Origin: Perognathus longimembris pacificus
Taxonomy: Eukaryota; Chordata; Mammalia; Rodentia; Heteromyidae
Direction: 5' to 3'
Assembly (NCBI RefSeq): GCF_023159225.1
Contig: NC_063175.1
Span: forward strand, 2,982,755-3,046,754
Length of the DNA stretch: 64,000 bases
Part shown: positions 1-12,935 of the stretch, one piece after another
Layout of the letters: every line of letters starts with the position of its first letter
How positions within the stretch are numbered: the first letter of the stretch is position 1
Translations under genes and position numbers: made by a program
The notes under the pieces: model-generated
The model's input: only the letters and a program-made list of their open reading frames with translations
Told to the model about the DNA's origin: nothing
Database searches by the model: none

Positions 1-476
1 TGCTAGCACCATTTGTTGAAAAGGCTGTCTTTCTTCTATCTGATGATTTTGGCTCCCTATCAAAGATAGGTGGCCATAGGTCTGTGGGATCATTTCTGGT
101 CCTCAATTCTATTCAATTGGTCCTCAGGTTTGTTCATGTGCCAGTTCCAAGCTGGGTTGTTTTTTTATAAACTATGGCTTTATAATAGAGTTTGAAGTTT
201 GGTATTGATATTCTTCCAGCACTGTTATTCCTGCTAAGGATTGTTTTTGCTATTCATGGTCTTCTATTATTCCATATGAATTTTTGAATTGCTTCTTCTG
301 TTTCATTAAAGCTTGTTGTTGGAATATTGATAGATAGTGTATTGAATTTGTAGATAGATTTGGACAATATTGCCATTTTCATTATGTTAATCCTCCCAAT
401 CCAGGAGCTTGGGAAGTTTTCCATTTCCTTAAATCAGCTTTAATTTCCTTTTTCAGGTTTTTAAAGTTTTAAAGAT
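1..476 (-). mobile_element. L1 LINE fragment, ORF2 middle region (partial)
   Basis: The stretch aligns by eye with about 10080-10520 of the full-length L1 further on, in the same orientation. It covers the part of ORF2 just downstream of the reverse transcriptase, and many ORF2 codons are still readable on the minus strand. It runs off the left edge of the window, so the element's 3' end lies outside. Substitutions and indels break the frame. Similarity ends near 476, where unrelated AT-rich sequence begins. It is a dead fragment most like lineage I. Confidence 0.85.
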
Positions 477-627
477 ATTTTCATACAGATAGTAGAACAT
501 ATAGTAATATTTTTACTATTATTATTTAAAATCTTCTGAATAACTTGAATTTTTAGGAAATTAACATGATATTTTTATAAAACAGTAATTGTAACTCTTG
601 CTAAAAAATGAAAATAGGGAACAGAGA

Positions 628-642
628 TAGATGATAGATAGG

Positions 643-718
<76 letters not shown>

Positions 719-719
719 C
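628..719. repeat. (GATA)n microsatellite
   Basis: About 90 bp of nearly uninterrupted GATA/TAGA units, with a few variant units at the left end. The long pure run suggests it is length-polymorphic. Confidence 0.97.
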
Positions 720-2716
720 CTACTTTACATAAGCTGCCCTGAACGCCTTCATTCTTGAGGTGGCAGGTCCTGTCTCTTGTTTCCTATATACTTTGATATT
801 GACTCTGCTAACTAGATTACTACACTGCAGCCATCCATTTACTTTCCAGTTAAACCAATGTTTTGAAAGACCTCCACTGTGGGCAAACCTCTGAGCTATG
901 ATCATCAGACCAGACCATATCAAAAAGGAGGCTATAAACAGGAGAATGTCACTTTAGACCATCCTGGGCAAAAAAAAAAAAAAAACCACAGATACAACCC
1001 TGAGTACAAAGGACCAGAGGCAGGCCTCAAGTAGCATAGCACATGTATTAAGGCCCTACTTCAAACTCTAATTCTACCAAATAAATGGTGTAAGGTAAAT
1101 AGAAGAAAATAACAAAGCACCAAGTATCAAAATGTACTTCGGTTCTTGTTGAAGTCTTGTTCTCTAATATGCATTGTTGCATATGCTGTTTTAATAACTA
1201 AATTGTGTCATGTAATTCTATTTTTAATTAAAAACTATTTCCATTTTTGTCTTTTAAAATACTAGAGCAAGAAAAGAGAAGGTAATTGCTGAAATAACTG
1301 ATTATGTCTTTGGTAAACAAAGGGAGCAGGGTAAGAGTTTGTGGCAAAAGCAGCTAAACCAGAGCTGTAACTGGGGTAGAAGAAAAAGCAAATCAATTTC
1401 AGTACTTAGTAAATGGTAAGTGGCTGAGATGACAAGAAATGAGAAATGATATCTACAAATTTCCCATCCTGCAGGTACAAGGATGGCAGTGTTTCCAAAT
1501 CAGAATACAATTCAGAGCAAGAATCTGAGTAGGAAACACAGCTCAAAGCAGACTTGGATTTAGGGAATCTGTAGACGTTTAAGGACAGCTAGCATTGCTA
1601 GCTATGCTTTAGCTAGCAATTAGAGTCCTTGGAAGAGAATGAGGTGAAAAGTAGAGGCACGTATTTACTGCTATCGCTATTTCACAGTCCTGTCAGACCC
1701 AACATCCCTCCACTGTTTAGCCAGACACTATAAACCTTGGACTAGATACTGCAAAGCCCACAGAAGCTTCAAAAATATCACTTGGTTTCACAAGCAGGAA
1801 TCATAGAAAGAAACTCAACGAAAATAAATTCTTTTCACATTGCCTAATAAGAAAATATTTTCAATATTAGGGGGAAAAATTCTTTCTTCTGTAAAATAGA
1901 TTGTGTATGATCTTATAATGTGATTAAAGCTTATTGGTGCTCATCAGTGAGGTGACAATTACATGGTGCTTTTCATTTTCTAACTGCTTTACAAGCACTA
2001 TATCAGCTAATTAACCATGGAAAACCTGATGTTTCTTGGGAAAGATTGCTCTCGCTTTTTTTTTTTGCCTTTTAGATGAACATTTTTTTTCATCTTTAGG
2101 TACAACATGTACACAATTGGTGATATTTCAACTATTCCCTCTAATGATTGTGGCAAGCACATCCTTTTCCTGGTACTTCCAGAGTTGAATTACTGTATAA
2201 AAAGTATATAAGCAAGCTATCTACGAAGAGAAACAGCTGTACTGTGGCTCAGAAAGCCAATCTGAAATTACTGAGCTGTGCTGATGATGAAGGAGCAATG
2301 GGGAGATTCTTGCTGCTGCCACTGGCTCCTTCCTCCTCCAGAAGCAGATGAGTGGAGGACACTACCCTACCTGCACTAAGCACTTGAATGTGGGTGCAAA
2401 CTGAGACTCTTCTTATTTACCTCTAGCAGCTTTAAAACTAGTCATCACAAACCTTTTGTCAAATGGACACTAGGGTGATAGAGTGGATTTCAGTTTAAAG
2501 ACACATTTAGGGATCATGTGAAAATCTCTTCAGAGCTCATTGAAGAATGTGTTCTAGGATATCATTCTGTTGTTATTCATTCCATTTACAAAAGTATATT
2601 AAGTACTGAAAAGTGAGCAAAGGACTCTTAGAAGGGTTTCTCTTGTTTAGGGTAAGGATGGAAATCTGTCCAATGTTAACTAACCACAGTACTAGGAGAT
2701 TATCATACCTGCAAAT
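720..2716. other. Unassigned AT-rich sequence, no gene seen
   Basis: About 2 kb with no sustained reading frame, splice-delimited exon or repeat family I can name. It contains short A and T runs near 970 and 2057-2095. The short ORFs at 720-923 and 2148-2351 have no recognisable domain or codon bias and look like chance. Confidence 0.5.
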
Positions 2717-3523
2717 ACACCTCTTCTTTTTTGCTTGTTTATTTTTATTAAATTTTATTAACAAGTTGATGTTCAGAGAGGGTAGTGACATAATAATGTG
2801 AGTACATTTCTTGTCATATTTGTTACACCCTCCCTCATTCTTCTTTCCCTTCCCTAGTTTAGGTAAGCATATATACAATATCCAGTGTACCAAAATCATA
2901 TACAGTAACCACGTGGGGTATACCAAAGGAAATTCATCTAGGACATTAAACATAACAACAACAATAAAATCCTACTGGTTCCTTCTCTTGGAGTTCATTT
3001 CCCTTAGCCTCATCTTATATAAACATATGGACATAGTTATTGAGCTATTGTGATCCTCTGATAGGTCTTCCTTTTTCTTCTTGTTTAGTAATTGCTTGAT
3101 TTTAGATACGTAATGTTAATACCCTGCTAACCAAAACTGTGGAAATAACATTTGAAATGAAGTTTGTCATTTTACAGACCTAATCTCTACTGTTCACGGT
3201 CAAGGAGACCGTGCACCTTTATTTTCTGTGTTCCAGGCTTGTCTCGCTCAACATTATTTGTTCAAGATTTGAACATTTCCCTGTGAATGCCATTATTGTA
3301 TCATTTCTAATTGCTATGTAGTATTCCACTGTAGGTAGCAAATTTTTTGATCCATTCATCTGTAGTGGGGCATCTGGGATGTTTTCATATTTGGGCTATT
3401 TGAATTGAGCAGCAATAAACATGGATGTGCAGATGGATTTATAGTATCTTGGGACCTGTTGTTCAGGATAGATGCTAGGAGTGGTGTGGCTGGATCACAG
3501 GGTATGTCTATGCTGAGTTTTTT

Positions 3524-3738
3524 TGTTTTTGTTTTTGTTTTTGTTTTTTGGCCAGTCCTGGGGCTTGGACTCAGAGCCTGAGCACTGTCCCTGGCTTCTT
3601 GCTCAAGGCTAGCACTCTGCTGCTTGAGCCACAGCGCCACTTCTGGCCATTTTCTGTATATGTGGTGCTGGGTAATCGAACCCAGGGCCTCATGTATACG
3701 AGGCAAGCACTTTTGCCACTAGGCCATATCCCCAGCCC
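3524..3738 (-). mobile_element. IDL-Geo dimeric tRNA-derived SINE, nested in L1
   Basis: The minus strand reads the ID-like left monomer with pol III box A and box B, then the right monomer and a tail of T4-5G units on the plus strand. The TSD CTATGCTGAGTTTTTT is at 3508-3523 and 3739-3754, inside the L1 3' region, so the SINE is younger than that L1. The right monomer is a few bases short of the other copies. Confidence 0.95.
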
Positions 3739-5020
3739 CTATGCTGAGTTTTTTGAGGAAACTCCATACTGTTCTCCAGAGTGGTTGTACTAGTTTGCAC
3801 TCCCACCAACAGTGGAGAAGGGTTCCTCTTTGTCCATATCCCCTCCAGCATTTGTTGTTGCCTAAGTTCAAAGTATAGGCCATTCTAACTGGGGTGAGGT
3901 GGTATCTCAGGGTTGTTTTTATTTGCATTTCCTTTACTGTCAGGGTTGTTGAACATTTCCTCATATGTTTCTTTGCCATTTTTATTTCTTCTCCTGTGAA
4001 GTCTCTCTTTAGCTCCTTTGCCCATTTTATGATTGGTTTACTGGGTTTGGAGGAGGTTAGTTTCTTGAGTTCTCTGTAGATGATGTATATTAGGCCTTTG
4101 TCTGTTGCTGTGCTGGTGAAGATCTTTTCCCATATGGTTGGCTGTCTTTCTAGTTTAGTGGCTGGCTATGTTTTTAGCTGTGCAGAAATGTTTTATTTTG
4201 TAGTAGTCCCCTTTGACAAGTCTCTCCCCTAGCTGTTGTGCCCCTGTTCAGGAAGTTCCTACCTATGCCTATAGTGTCTCTCTTACTCTGTCCTTCAGTA
4301 TTTTCAGGGTTTCAGGTCTGATGTTGAGGTCCTTAATCCATTTTGAGTTGATCTTGGGGCATGGTGATAGGCTAGGGTCCACTTTGAGTTTTCTACATAT
4401 GGCTGCCCAGTTTTCCCAGCACCAGTAGTTGAAGAGGCTATGTCTTTTCCATTGTATGTTTTTAGCTCCTTTGTCAAATATCGGCTGACTGTAAGTATGC
4501 GTACTTATTTCCGGGTCATCTATCCTATTCCGCTAATCTTCAGTTTTGGGGTTTTTTTTTGCCAGTACCAGGCTGTTATTGTTACAATGGCTCTATAATA
4601 GATTTTGAAGTCTGGTATTGTGATACCTCTGTGCTGCTTCTTTTGCCTAGAATTGCTTTGGCTATTCTAGGTCTTTTGTTGTTCCATATGAATTTATAGG
4701 TTGTTTTCTCTATTTCAGTGAAGAATGTAGCTGGGACTTTCATGGGGATTGCATTGAATTTGTATAACATTTTGGGCAATGTGGCCATTTTCACTATATT
4801 GATTCTGCCTACCCATGAGCATGGGAGGTATCCTCTTTGATTTCTCTTTTTAGATTTTTATAGTTCTCATTAAATAGGTCATCACATCTTTGGTTAGGTC
4901 AATCCCTAGGTATTTTATTCTTTTTTTAGCTATTGCAAATGCAATGCTTCCATAACTCCTTTTCTGCTTGTACACTGATGGTATGCAGAAAAGCTGCTGC
5001 TCTTTGTTGATTGATTTTGT

Positions 5021-5239
5021 TTTATTTGTTTTGTTTTTGTTGCCAGTCCTGGGGTGTGGACTCAAGGCCTGAGCACTGTCCCTGGTTTCTTTTAGCTCAA
5101 GGCTAGTACTCTACCTCTTGAGTCACAGCTCCACTTCTGGCTTTTTTCTGTATATGGGGTGCTGAGGAATTGAACCCAGGGCTTCATGTATGCAAGGCAA
5201 GCACTTTTACCATATTCCCATAGGCCATATTCCCAGCCC
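5021..5239 (-). mobile_element. IDL-Geo SINE, diverged copy nested in L1
   Basis: Same two-monomer structure, but more substituted than most copies, with about ten extra bases near 5212 repeating a nearby CATATTCCCA motif. The TSD is TGT(T/A)GATTGATTTTGT at 5005-5020 and 5240-5255, with one mismatch. It interrupts L1 ORF2. Confidence 0.92.
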
Positions 5240-6581
5240 TGTAGATTGATTTTGTAACCTGCTAATTTGCCAAAATGGTTTATCAGTTCTAGGAGTTTGG
5301 GGGCTGAGTTTTTTGGGTCTTCCAGGTATAAGATCATGTCATCTGTGAATAGGGATAGTTTGATTTATTCTTTTCCAATGTGGATCCTTTTAATGCCCTC
5401 TTCTTGGCTTATTGCTATGACTAGGGACTCCAGCATAATATTGAATAGAAGTGGGGAGAGTGGACTTCCTTGTCTTGTTTCTGATTTTAGGGGAAATGCT
5501 TTTAATTTCTCCCCATTTAATATGATATTAGTAATTTATCTGTTGTATATGGCTTTTATTGTTTTAAAGAATGTTCCCTCTATTCCTGTTCTCTCCAGGG
5601 ATTTTAACATGTATGGGTGTTGTATTTTGTCTCTGGCTTTTGGGGCATCACCTGAGATGATGATGTGTCTTAGCTCTGTTTATGTGGTGAATTATATTTA
5701 TTGATTTGTGAATGTTAAACCAGCCTAATGAAGCCTACTTGATCATGGCGTATAATTTTTTTGGTCACTTTCTAGATTCTGTTAGCTAATATTTGGTTGA
5801 GGAGCTTTGCATCTGTGTTCATAAGTGATATTGGTCTGTAATTCTCATTTTGTGTTGGGTCTTTGCCTGGTTTGGGGATAAGTATGATATTAGCGTCATA
5901 AAATGAGTTTGGGATTTCTCCCTCTGTTTCTATTTCACAGAAGAGTTTGAGGAGTATTGGTATTAGCTCCTCACTGAAGGTTTTATAGAATTCATTGTGA
6001 CTTCATCTGGGCCTGGACTTTTCTTTGTTGGAAGGCTCCTGATTACTTCCTGTATCTCTTTGTAGGTTATTGATTTATTTAATTGGTTTCTTTCTTCTTG
6101 ACTCAGGGTAGTTTATAATTCTCTAAGAATTGATCCATCTCTGTAAATTATTCATTCTTTAATGAGTAAAGGTTCTGGAAATAGCTCCTTATAATTGATT
6201 GACTATCCTGTGTTTTGTTGTAATTTTTCCAGTGGAATCCCTGATCTTACGGATATGAGTCTCTTTTCTTCTTTTCTTTTCTTTTTGTAAGTCTTGCAAG
6301 GGGTCTGTCAATTTTATTTATTTTCTCAAAGAACCAACTTTAGTTTTATTTATTTATTGGATGGTCTTTCTATTCTCAATTTTATTTATCTCTGCTTTGA
6401 CCTTTGTAATCTCACTCCTCCTACTCATTTTAGATTCATTTTTTTCTTGTTTCTCCAGCCATTTTAACTTCATCATGAGCTTATTCACCTGATCTGATTC
6501 CATTCTTTTAATGAAACACACCTCTTCTATGACCATAAAGTTCCTGCCTTCCTGAAGGACATTGGACAGATAGATGATGCA

Positions 6582-6620
6582 TACATACATACATACATAC
6601 ATACATACATACATACATAC
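6582..6620. repeat. (ATAC)n microsatellite
   Basis: About 39 bp of ATAC units just beyond the L1 that ends at 6517. Translating it gives a meaningless Met-Tyr-Val-Cys repeat. Confidence 0.95.
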
Positions 6621-6621
6621 T

Positions 6622-6686
6622 CTTTACCTGACTTATGTAATGAAGTCCTTCTGTACATCAACTTTATATTAAAAAATTAAAAATCC
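6622..6686 (+). mobile_element. L1 3'-end remnant
   Basis: Short sequence resembling the L1 3' terminus seen at 25560-25610 and 58895-58950 (CTGTACATCA followed by an A-rich tail), here on the plus strand. Confidence 0.6.
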
Positions 6687-6833
6687 CTGCCTGCCAAGGC
6701 TAAGTTCACATCCCTTTCCAGAGGAATGCAACATGAGATACAAAGAAAACAACAATCGTGGGTTGAGCTCTTCATATATTTTTAACAGGGTATACACTTT
6801 CAAAGGGTATTTATCTCCTCTTGACCTCTACTT

Positions 6834-6836
<3 letters not shown>

Positions 6837-6864
<28 letters not shown>

Positions 6865-7058
6865 GGCCAGTCCTGGGGCTTGGACTCAGGGCCTGAGCAC
6901 TGTCCCTGGCTTCTTTTTTGCTCAAGGCTAGCACTCTGCCACTTGAGCCACAGCGCCACTTCTGGCCATTTTCTGTGTATGTGGTGCTGGGGAATCGAAC
7001 CCAGGGCCTCATGTATATGAAGCAGGCACTCTTGCCACTAGGCCATATCCCAAGCCCC
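6837..7058 (-). mobile_element. IDL-Geo SINE with perfect 16-bp TSD
   Basis: Well-preserved copy read on the minus strand, with a pure poly-T of about 28 bases at the left (its A tail). The TSD TTGACCTCTACTTTCT is at 6821-6836 and 7059-7074 with no mismatch. Intact boxes and an uninterrupted tail point to a recent insertion. Confidence 0.97.
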
Positions 7059-7354
7059 TTGACCTCTACTTTCTCATACAGAAAATAAGAGTGCCAATGC
7101 TTTAATAACTATATAAAGAAGAGCCTCCATGTACAACATAATTGGTTTTGTTCCTTTGATTTTCTAAAATGTGTTTCTGTTTCTTCTGTGTTTCCTTCTG
7201 CTGAAATGGTTGAGACTTCTGCATACATGATACAAAATAACTTCTCCGCCCATATATTGTAATTATTACACAAAATAATATAAGAAATATGTATCCAATG
7301 GTATAATATATACAATATAAGTACATATACATCAGACAAACCTACCTAGAAATC

Positions 7355-7462
7355 TTGATTATAGCTGAGCATAGTGGTATAATTATGAACTCAGCACTCA
7401 GAAAGCTGAGACAGGTAGATCATAAGTAAAGCCAGCTACCCAGGGAGATAATTTCTCAAAAA
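7355..7462 (+). mobile_element. B1-like (7SL-derived) SINE fragment
   Basis: The GCTGAGCATAGTGGT start, AGCACTCAGAAAGCTGAGACAG core and GCCAGCTACCCAGGGAG region match B1/Alu-type 7SL monomers. It is diverged and ends in an A-rich tail. Confidence 0.75.
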
Positions 7463-7644
7463 AATAAAAAGGAATTTTCATTATAGCACTTAATGAGTAG
7501 GATCAGTCTAAAATGCCTTACTGAACTCCCCTCACAATGTTAGGTATCTAATAACTATACATAAATTTTTGTTGATTGACATTGACTTATTAGCCAGTAA
7601 AGTAAAATACATATGTATACATATGGACATAGATATATCCAGGT

Positions 7645-7681
<37 letters not shown>

Positions 7682-8523
7682 ATACACATACACACCTCAT
7701 AATGTACAGTAATAAGTAATTTCTGGTGCAGAAGTTAAGATCTTTCTAGACAAGATTAGACCCCCAAATCACAGGGTCAGATAAAAGTTAATGTTAACTT
7801 CTTCATTTCTAGATCACATATATCTTCAACTCATCACCTCCAAAAATAAATTATTAGGAATAGTCTCAGACCTATTACTTTTAAGGACACTGGCTTTTAA
7901 GAACACATAACTCGAGGTACCTGATATTCTTGGTCTATCTCGGATTACTTCTATTTTATCCAAATACAAATATCTAAGAGATGTTCTTCCTGATCTCTGC
8001 TTGTGTGGCCTTTAATAATTTAGTCTAGAGGTCACCAAGGCCAAGATTAGAATTCTAATAAATATTTTCTTAGAGAGTTCGGTTTTTCCTTGTCAGGCAT
8101 TCTTTAATCAAATGAGGCCTAAGCAAATATGCAGAAGTTCCCATTTGTTCTATCCAGAGAAATTTAAATCTCTCTTGATTGTTTCTAACTGTGTTATTTT
8201 TATTTATGGCATATTGCTGCATTTATATGCATCTAGCAAAGAGCAATTGTAAAAATGTATCAAGACTTCTTGTCACAAAACTGTCCTCATGATAAGCACA
8301 CATTGTTATCATCTATCACCATGGGATGTGATCATGTAAGAGCTTTTCCTAGCCCCATCCCTGTAAGGTACTTCTCTATTACATTATGATGCTAAATGCA
8401 GAAGTGTTTTACTTAACACTTTATCATTACAGAATCAAACAGGGAATGTTACAATACTATCAAAGCTTTTAGTTACACCAGATACAACTAAAAGTCAGCA
8501 TCATGTTCCTAATCTTCTTCCTT
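7463..8523. other. Unassigned sequence containing a CA microsatellite
   Basis: No coding frame or named repeat recognised apart from a (CA)n run at about 7648-7680. This is the pre-insertion flank of the full-length L1. Confidence 0.5.
7648..7680. repeat. (CA)n microsatellite
   Basis: About 16 consecutive CA units. Confidence 0.97.
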
Positions 8524-8539
8524 CACAATATTTATTTCT

Positions 8540-9047
8540 TTTTTTTAAGTTTTTATTATAAAACTGATGTACAGAGAGGTTACAGTTTCATACATTAGGC
8601 ATTGGATACTTTTCTTGTACTGTTTGTTACCTTGTCCCTCATACCCCTCTCCCCCCTCCCCCCTTCCCCCCTGCGGTGTTCAGTTCACTTACACCAAACA
8701 GTTTTGCAAGTATTGCTTTTGTTGTTGTTTCTCTTATTTTACCCTTTGTCTCTCAATTTTGGTATTCCCTTTGAATTTCCTAATTCTAATACCAGTACAC
8801 ACTGTTTCCCATTCACTCAGATAAGATTACAGAGATAGTATAGATACAATCACAAGAAGGTGATACACGAACATCATCAATAGTAGAAACTACAGATACA
8901 CATGGGGTGTTGAAAGTAGTTACAACTGTGATATAACAATCATTTCCATAAAATGGAGTTCATTTCACTTAGCATCATCTTATGTGATCATAAGGGTATA
9001 GCTATTGGGCTCTTGTGATCCTCTGCTGTGACTTGCCTAAACCTGTG
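8540..9047 (-). other. L1 lineage I 3' UTR
   Basis: Lies between the ORF2 stop at 9048-9050 and the A-rich end. It contains a C-rich run on the plus strand (8636-8672), that is, a G-rich polypurine tract on the sense strand, a usual feature of mammalian L1 3' UTRs. The same 3' UTR recurs in truncated copies at 22232-22864, 23246-23470 and 30498-31092. Confidence 0.85.
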
Positions 9048-12000
9048 CTAATTATTCCCAATAAGGGAGACCATAGAGTCCATGTTTCTTTGAGTCTGGC
9101 TCACTTCACTTAGTATAATTTTTTCCAAGTCCTTCCATTTCCTTACAAATGGGGCAATGTCATTCTTTCTGATAGAGGCATAAAATTCCATTGTGTATAT
9201 GTACTATCTTTTCCTGATCCATTCGTCTACGGAGGGGCATCTGGGTTGGTTCCAGATTCTCGCTATGACAAATTGCGCTGCAATGAACATTGTTGTGCTG
9301 GTAGATTTACTGTGATTTTGTTTGTGGTTTTTTGGATAAATACCCAAAAGTGGGGTTGCTGGGTCATAGGGGAGTTCTACATTTAGCCTTCTGAGGACTC
9401 TCCATACTGCTTGCCAGAGTGGCTGAACCAGTTTACATTCCCACCAACAATGAAGTAGGGTTCCCTTTTGGCCACATCACCTCCAACAACTGTTGTTATT
9501 TTTCTTGATATATGACATTCTTACTGGGGTGAGATGGAATCTCAATGTTGTTTTGATTTGCATTTCCTTTATGGGCAGTGATGTAGAACACTTTTTCATA
9601 TGTCTCTTGGCCATTCTCATTTCCTCATCAGAGAAGTCTCTTTGTAGGTCTTTAGCCCACATGATGAGTGGGCTATTAGTTCTTTGCGGTTTTGTTTTGG
9701 AGGAAGGTAATTTTTTTAGTTCTGCATATATTTTAGATATGAGGCCTTTGTCCGTTGAATGGCCGGTAAGATCTTCTCCCAGTCTGTGGGCTTTCTGTTT
9801 ATCTTGCAAGCTATGTCCTTTGCCGTGCAGAAGCTCTGCAGTTTGATGCAGTCCCATTTTGTCCAACCTTTCTTTGATTTGTAGCCTTTCTGGGTCTTTG
9901 TTCAGGAAGTTCCGTCCTGCGCCAAGGAACCCAAGTGTTTCTCCTACTTCTTCCTTTAGTGTTTTCAGGGTGTCTGTTTTGATTTCGAGGTCTTTGATCC
10001 ATTTGGAATTGATTTTGGTGCAGGGTGATATATAAGGGTCTAGTTTTAGTTTGTTGCATGTGTTGAGCCAGTTTTTCCAGCACAATTTGTTAAAGAGGCT
10101 ATCTTTCTTCCAAACTATTGTTTTAGCCCCTTTATCAAAGATTAGGTAGGTGTAGTTCTGTGGGTTCATTCCCGGGTCTCCAATTCTGTTCCATTGGTCT
10201 TCAGGCCTGTTCCGGTGCACATACCAAGCTGTTTTTATTACTATAGCTTTATAATACAGCTTGAAGTTGGGTATTGTAATTCCTCCAGCACTGTTCTTTC
10301 TGCTTAGGATTGTTTTTGCTATTCTAGGTCTTTTATTATTCCATATGAATTTCTGGATTGCTTCCTCTATTTCATCAAAGAATGGTGTTGGGATATTAAT
10401 GGGTATTGCATTGAATTTGTAGATAGCCTTTGGCAATGTTGCCATTTTGATTATATTAATCCTCCCAATCCAGGAGCCTGGGAGGTTTTTCCATTTCCTT
10501 AGTTCTGACTTAATTTCGTTTTTCAAGGTTTTAAAGTTCTCCTCAAAGAGGTATTTCACTTCTTTGGTTAAGGTTATTCCTAGGTATTTTATGTTTTTGG
10601 AGGCTATTGCAAAGGGGGTTGCTTTCCTGATATCAGCCTCAGTCTTCGGGTCGTTAGCATAAAGAAAGGCCGTTGATTTTTGAGGGTTTATTTTATATCC
10701 TGCGACTTTGCCAAAGTTTTGGATCAGCTCTAGTAGTTTGGGGGTAGAGTCTATGGGATTCTTTAGGTATAGGATCATGTCATCTGTGAAGAGAGAGAGT
10801 TTAAGTTCATCTTTACCTACTTGGATCCCCTTTATATTTTCTTCTTGCCTGATTGCTCTGGCTAGGAATTCTAGTACTATGTTGAAGAGCAGGGGAGAGA
10901 GTGGACATCCCTGGTTCCTGATTTTAAAGGGAATGGCTTTAGTTTTTCCCCATTTAGAGTTATGCTTGCTGTTGGTTTGTCATAAACTGCCTTGATTATA
11001 TTCAGGAATGTTCCCTGGAATCCCAGTTTTTCCAGGGCTTTTAGCATAAATGGGTGCTGGATTTTATCAAATGCTTTTTCCGCAACCAGAGATAAAACCA
11101 TGTGGTTCTTTAGCTTGCTCCGGTTGATGTGGTGGATTACATTAATTGACTTGCGTATATTAAACCAACTTTGCATCCCTGGAATGAATCCAGTTTGATC
11201 GTGGTGTATGGTTTTTTTGATGACCTGTTGAAGTCGATTGGCCAGAATTTTGTTGAGAATTTTTGCGTCTATGTTCATCAGGGAGATGGGTCTATAGTCC
11301 TCTTTCCGTGATGAGTCCCTGCCTGGTTTTGGGATGAGGGTTATACTGGCTTCATAGAATGAGTCTGGAAGTGAACATTCTCTTTCAATTTCATTGAAGA
11401 GTTTGAAAAATATTGGCGTGAGTTCTGTTTTGAAGGTCTTGTAGAATTCTGCAGTGAATCCGTCTGGACCTGGGCTTTTCTTGGATGGGAGATCATTTAT
11501 TGCCGTTTCTATTTCAATACTGGATATGGGTCTGTTTAGGAGGTTTAAATCTTCATGGTTCAGTTTGGGGATATGCATTTTTTCTAGAAAATCATCCATT
11601 TCTTCCAAGTTCTCAAATTTGTTGGCATAAAGGTTTGCAAAATAGTCCCTTATTATTTTCTGAATTTCGGTTATTTCTGTGGTGACGTTACCTGTTTTAT
11701 CTCTTATCTTGTTTATTTGAGCATGCTGCCTTTTTTTTTTGGTCAGGTTTGCCAGGGGTCTGTCTATCTTGTTGATTTTTTCAAAGAACCAACTCTTTGT
11801 TTTGTTGATTCTTTCGATGGTTTTTTTCGTCTCTAATTGATTTATTTCTGATTTGATTTTACTTATTTGCTTCTGTCTATTGACGTGGGGTTTGGCTTGT
11901 TGTTCTCTCTCAAGGAAATTAAGGTGGTTCCTTAAATTATTGAGTTGCTGTTTCTCCAATTTGTTGATGTATGCACTCAGAGATATAAATTTTCCTCTGA

Positions 12001-12883
12001 GTATTGCCTTTGCTGTGTCCCAAAGGAGCTGGTACTTTGTGTCCTCAACTTGGTTGAAGTCCATAAACATTTGAATTTCCGTTTTAATTTCTTCAATGAC
12101 CCTCTGATGGTTCAGCAGTGTGTTGTTTAGTCTCCATGAATTGTAGCAATTTCTGTGGTGGCTGGTTGAGTTGAGCTCTAATTTTATTCCCTTGTGGTCT
12201 GAGAGAATGCAGGGAATGGTTTTGATACTTCTGAATTTGTACAGATTTTCTTTGTGCCCTAAGATGTGATCTATTTTGGAGAATGTTCCATGTGCTGCCG
12301 AAAAGAATGTGTATTCTGTCCTTGCTGGGTGGAATATTCTGTAGATGTCGATTAAGTCTAGTTTGTCTATGCAGTTGTTTAGTTCTGTGGTTTCTTTGTT
12401 CAGTTTTTGGCGTGTTGATCTGTCCAGAGGTGATACTGGAGTGTTAAAGTCCCCAACTATCAATGTGTTTGGGTCTATGAGTGATTTTAGAGCCAGTAGT
12501 GTTTGTTTTATGAAGTTGGGTGCTCCTGCATTTGGTGTGTAGATATTTAGAATAGTTATTTCTTCCTGTAGGAGAGATCCTTTTACTAGTATGTAGTAAC
12601 CTTCTTTGTCTCTTCTTACCTTTTTTAATTTGAAGTCAATTTTGTCTGATACTAGGATTGCAACTCCAGCCTGCTTATGGGGGCCATTTGCTTGATAGAT
12701 TTGTTTCCAGCCTTTCACTTTTAGAAGATGTTTACTTTTGTTGGATAGATGTGTCTCTTGGAGACAGCAGAAAGATGGATCTTGATTTTTGATCCAACTT
12801 ATGAGCCTATGTCGTTTGATTGGAGAATTAAGTCCATTAATGTTGACAGTTAGGATTGAGAGATGATCGTTTGTTCTTTTCAT
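9048..12883 (-). pseudogene. L1 ORF2 (endonuclease / reverse transcriptase), three lesions
   Basis: Encodes the L1 enzyme that nicks target DNA and reverse-transcribes its own mRNA. I start at the ATG at 12883; an upstream in-frame GTG extends the frame two codons. The endonuclease domain comes first: an N-terminal ILTVNINGL motif, CCLQETHL, and a late SDH motif. The reverse transcriptase follows, with GPDGF, a fingers segment, and the catalytic motif F-T-D-D at 10779-10790. A C-terminal zinc-knuckle-like Cys/His region follows, with CWWECKL. Restoring the lesions would give about 1,279 residues, close to rodent L1. Lesions: a 4-bp deletion near 10909-10913 within the G-T-R-Q-G-C-P motif before the active site, an in-frame TGA at 9477-9479, and an in-frame TAG at 9204-9206 replacing a Trp codon. 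The frame is otherwise continuous. Confidence 0.95.
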
Positions 12884-12935
12884 TATCACTATCTTGTTTA
12901 AAGCTGTGTCTTCCCATTTCTTGATCTGATGTTTA

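Larger units (their letters stand above)
2728..6517 (-). mobile_element. 5'-truncated L1 LINE, lineage II, with two nested SINEs
   Basis: Reading the minus strand, the element runs from the ORF2 segment after the endonuclease (near 6517) through reverse transcriptase to the 3' UTR and T-rich end at 2728. The flanks carry an 11-bp direct repeat, ACACCTCTTCT, at 2717-2727 and 6518-6528, which I take as the target-site duplication. ORF2 is broken into short pieces, but the reverse transcriptase F-T-D-D motif is readable at 5338-5349. The 3' UTR matches those of the elements at 28578 and 43532. IDL-Geo SINEs have inserted at 3524-3738 and 5021-5239. It is dead and moderately old. Confidence 0.9.
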
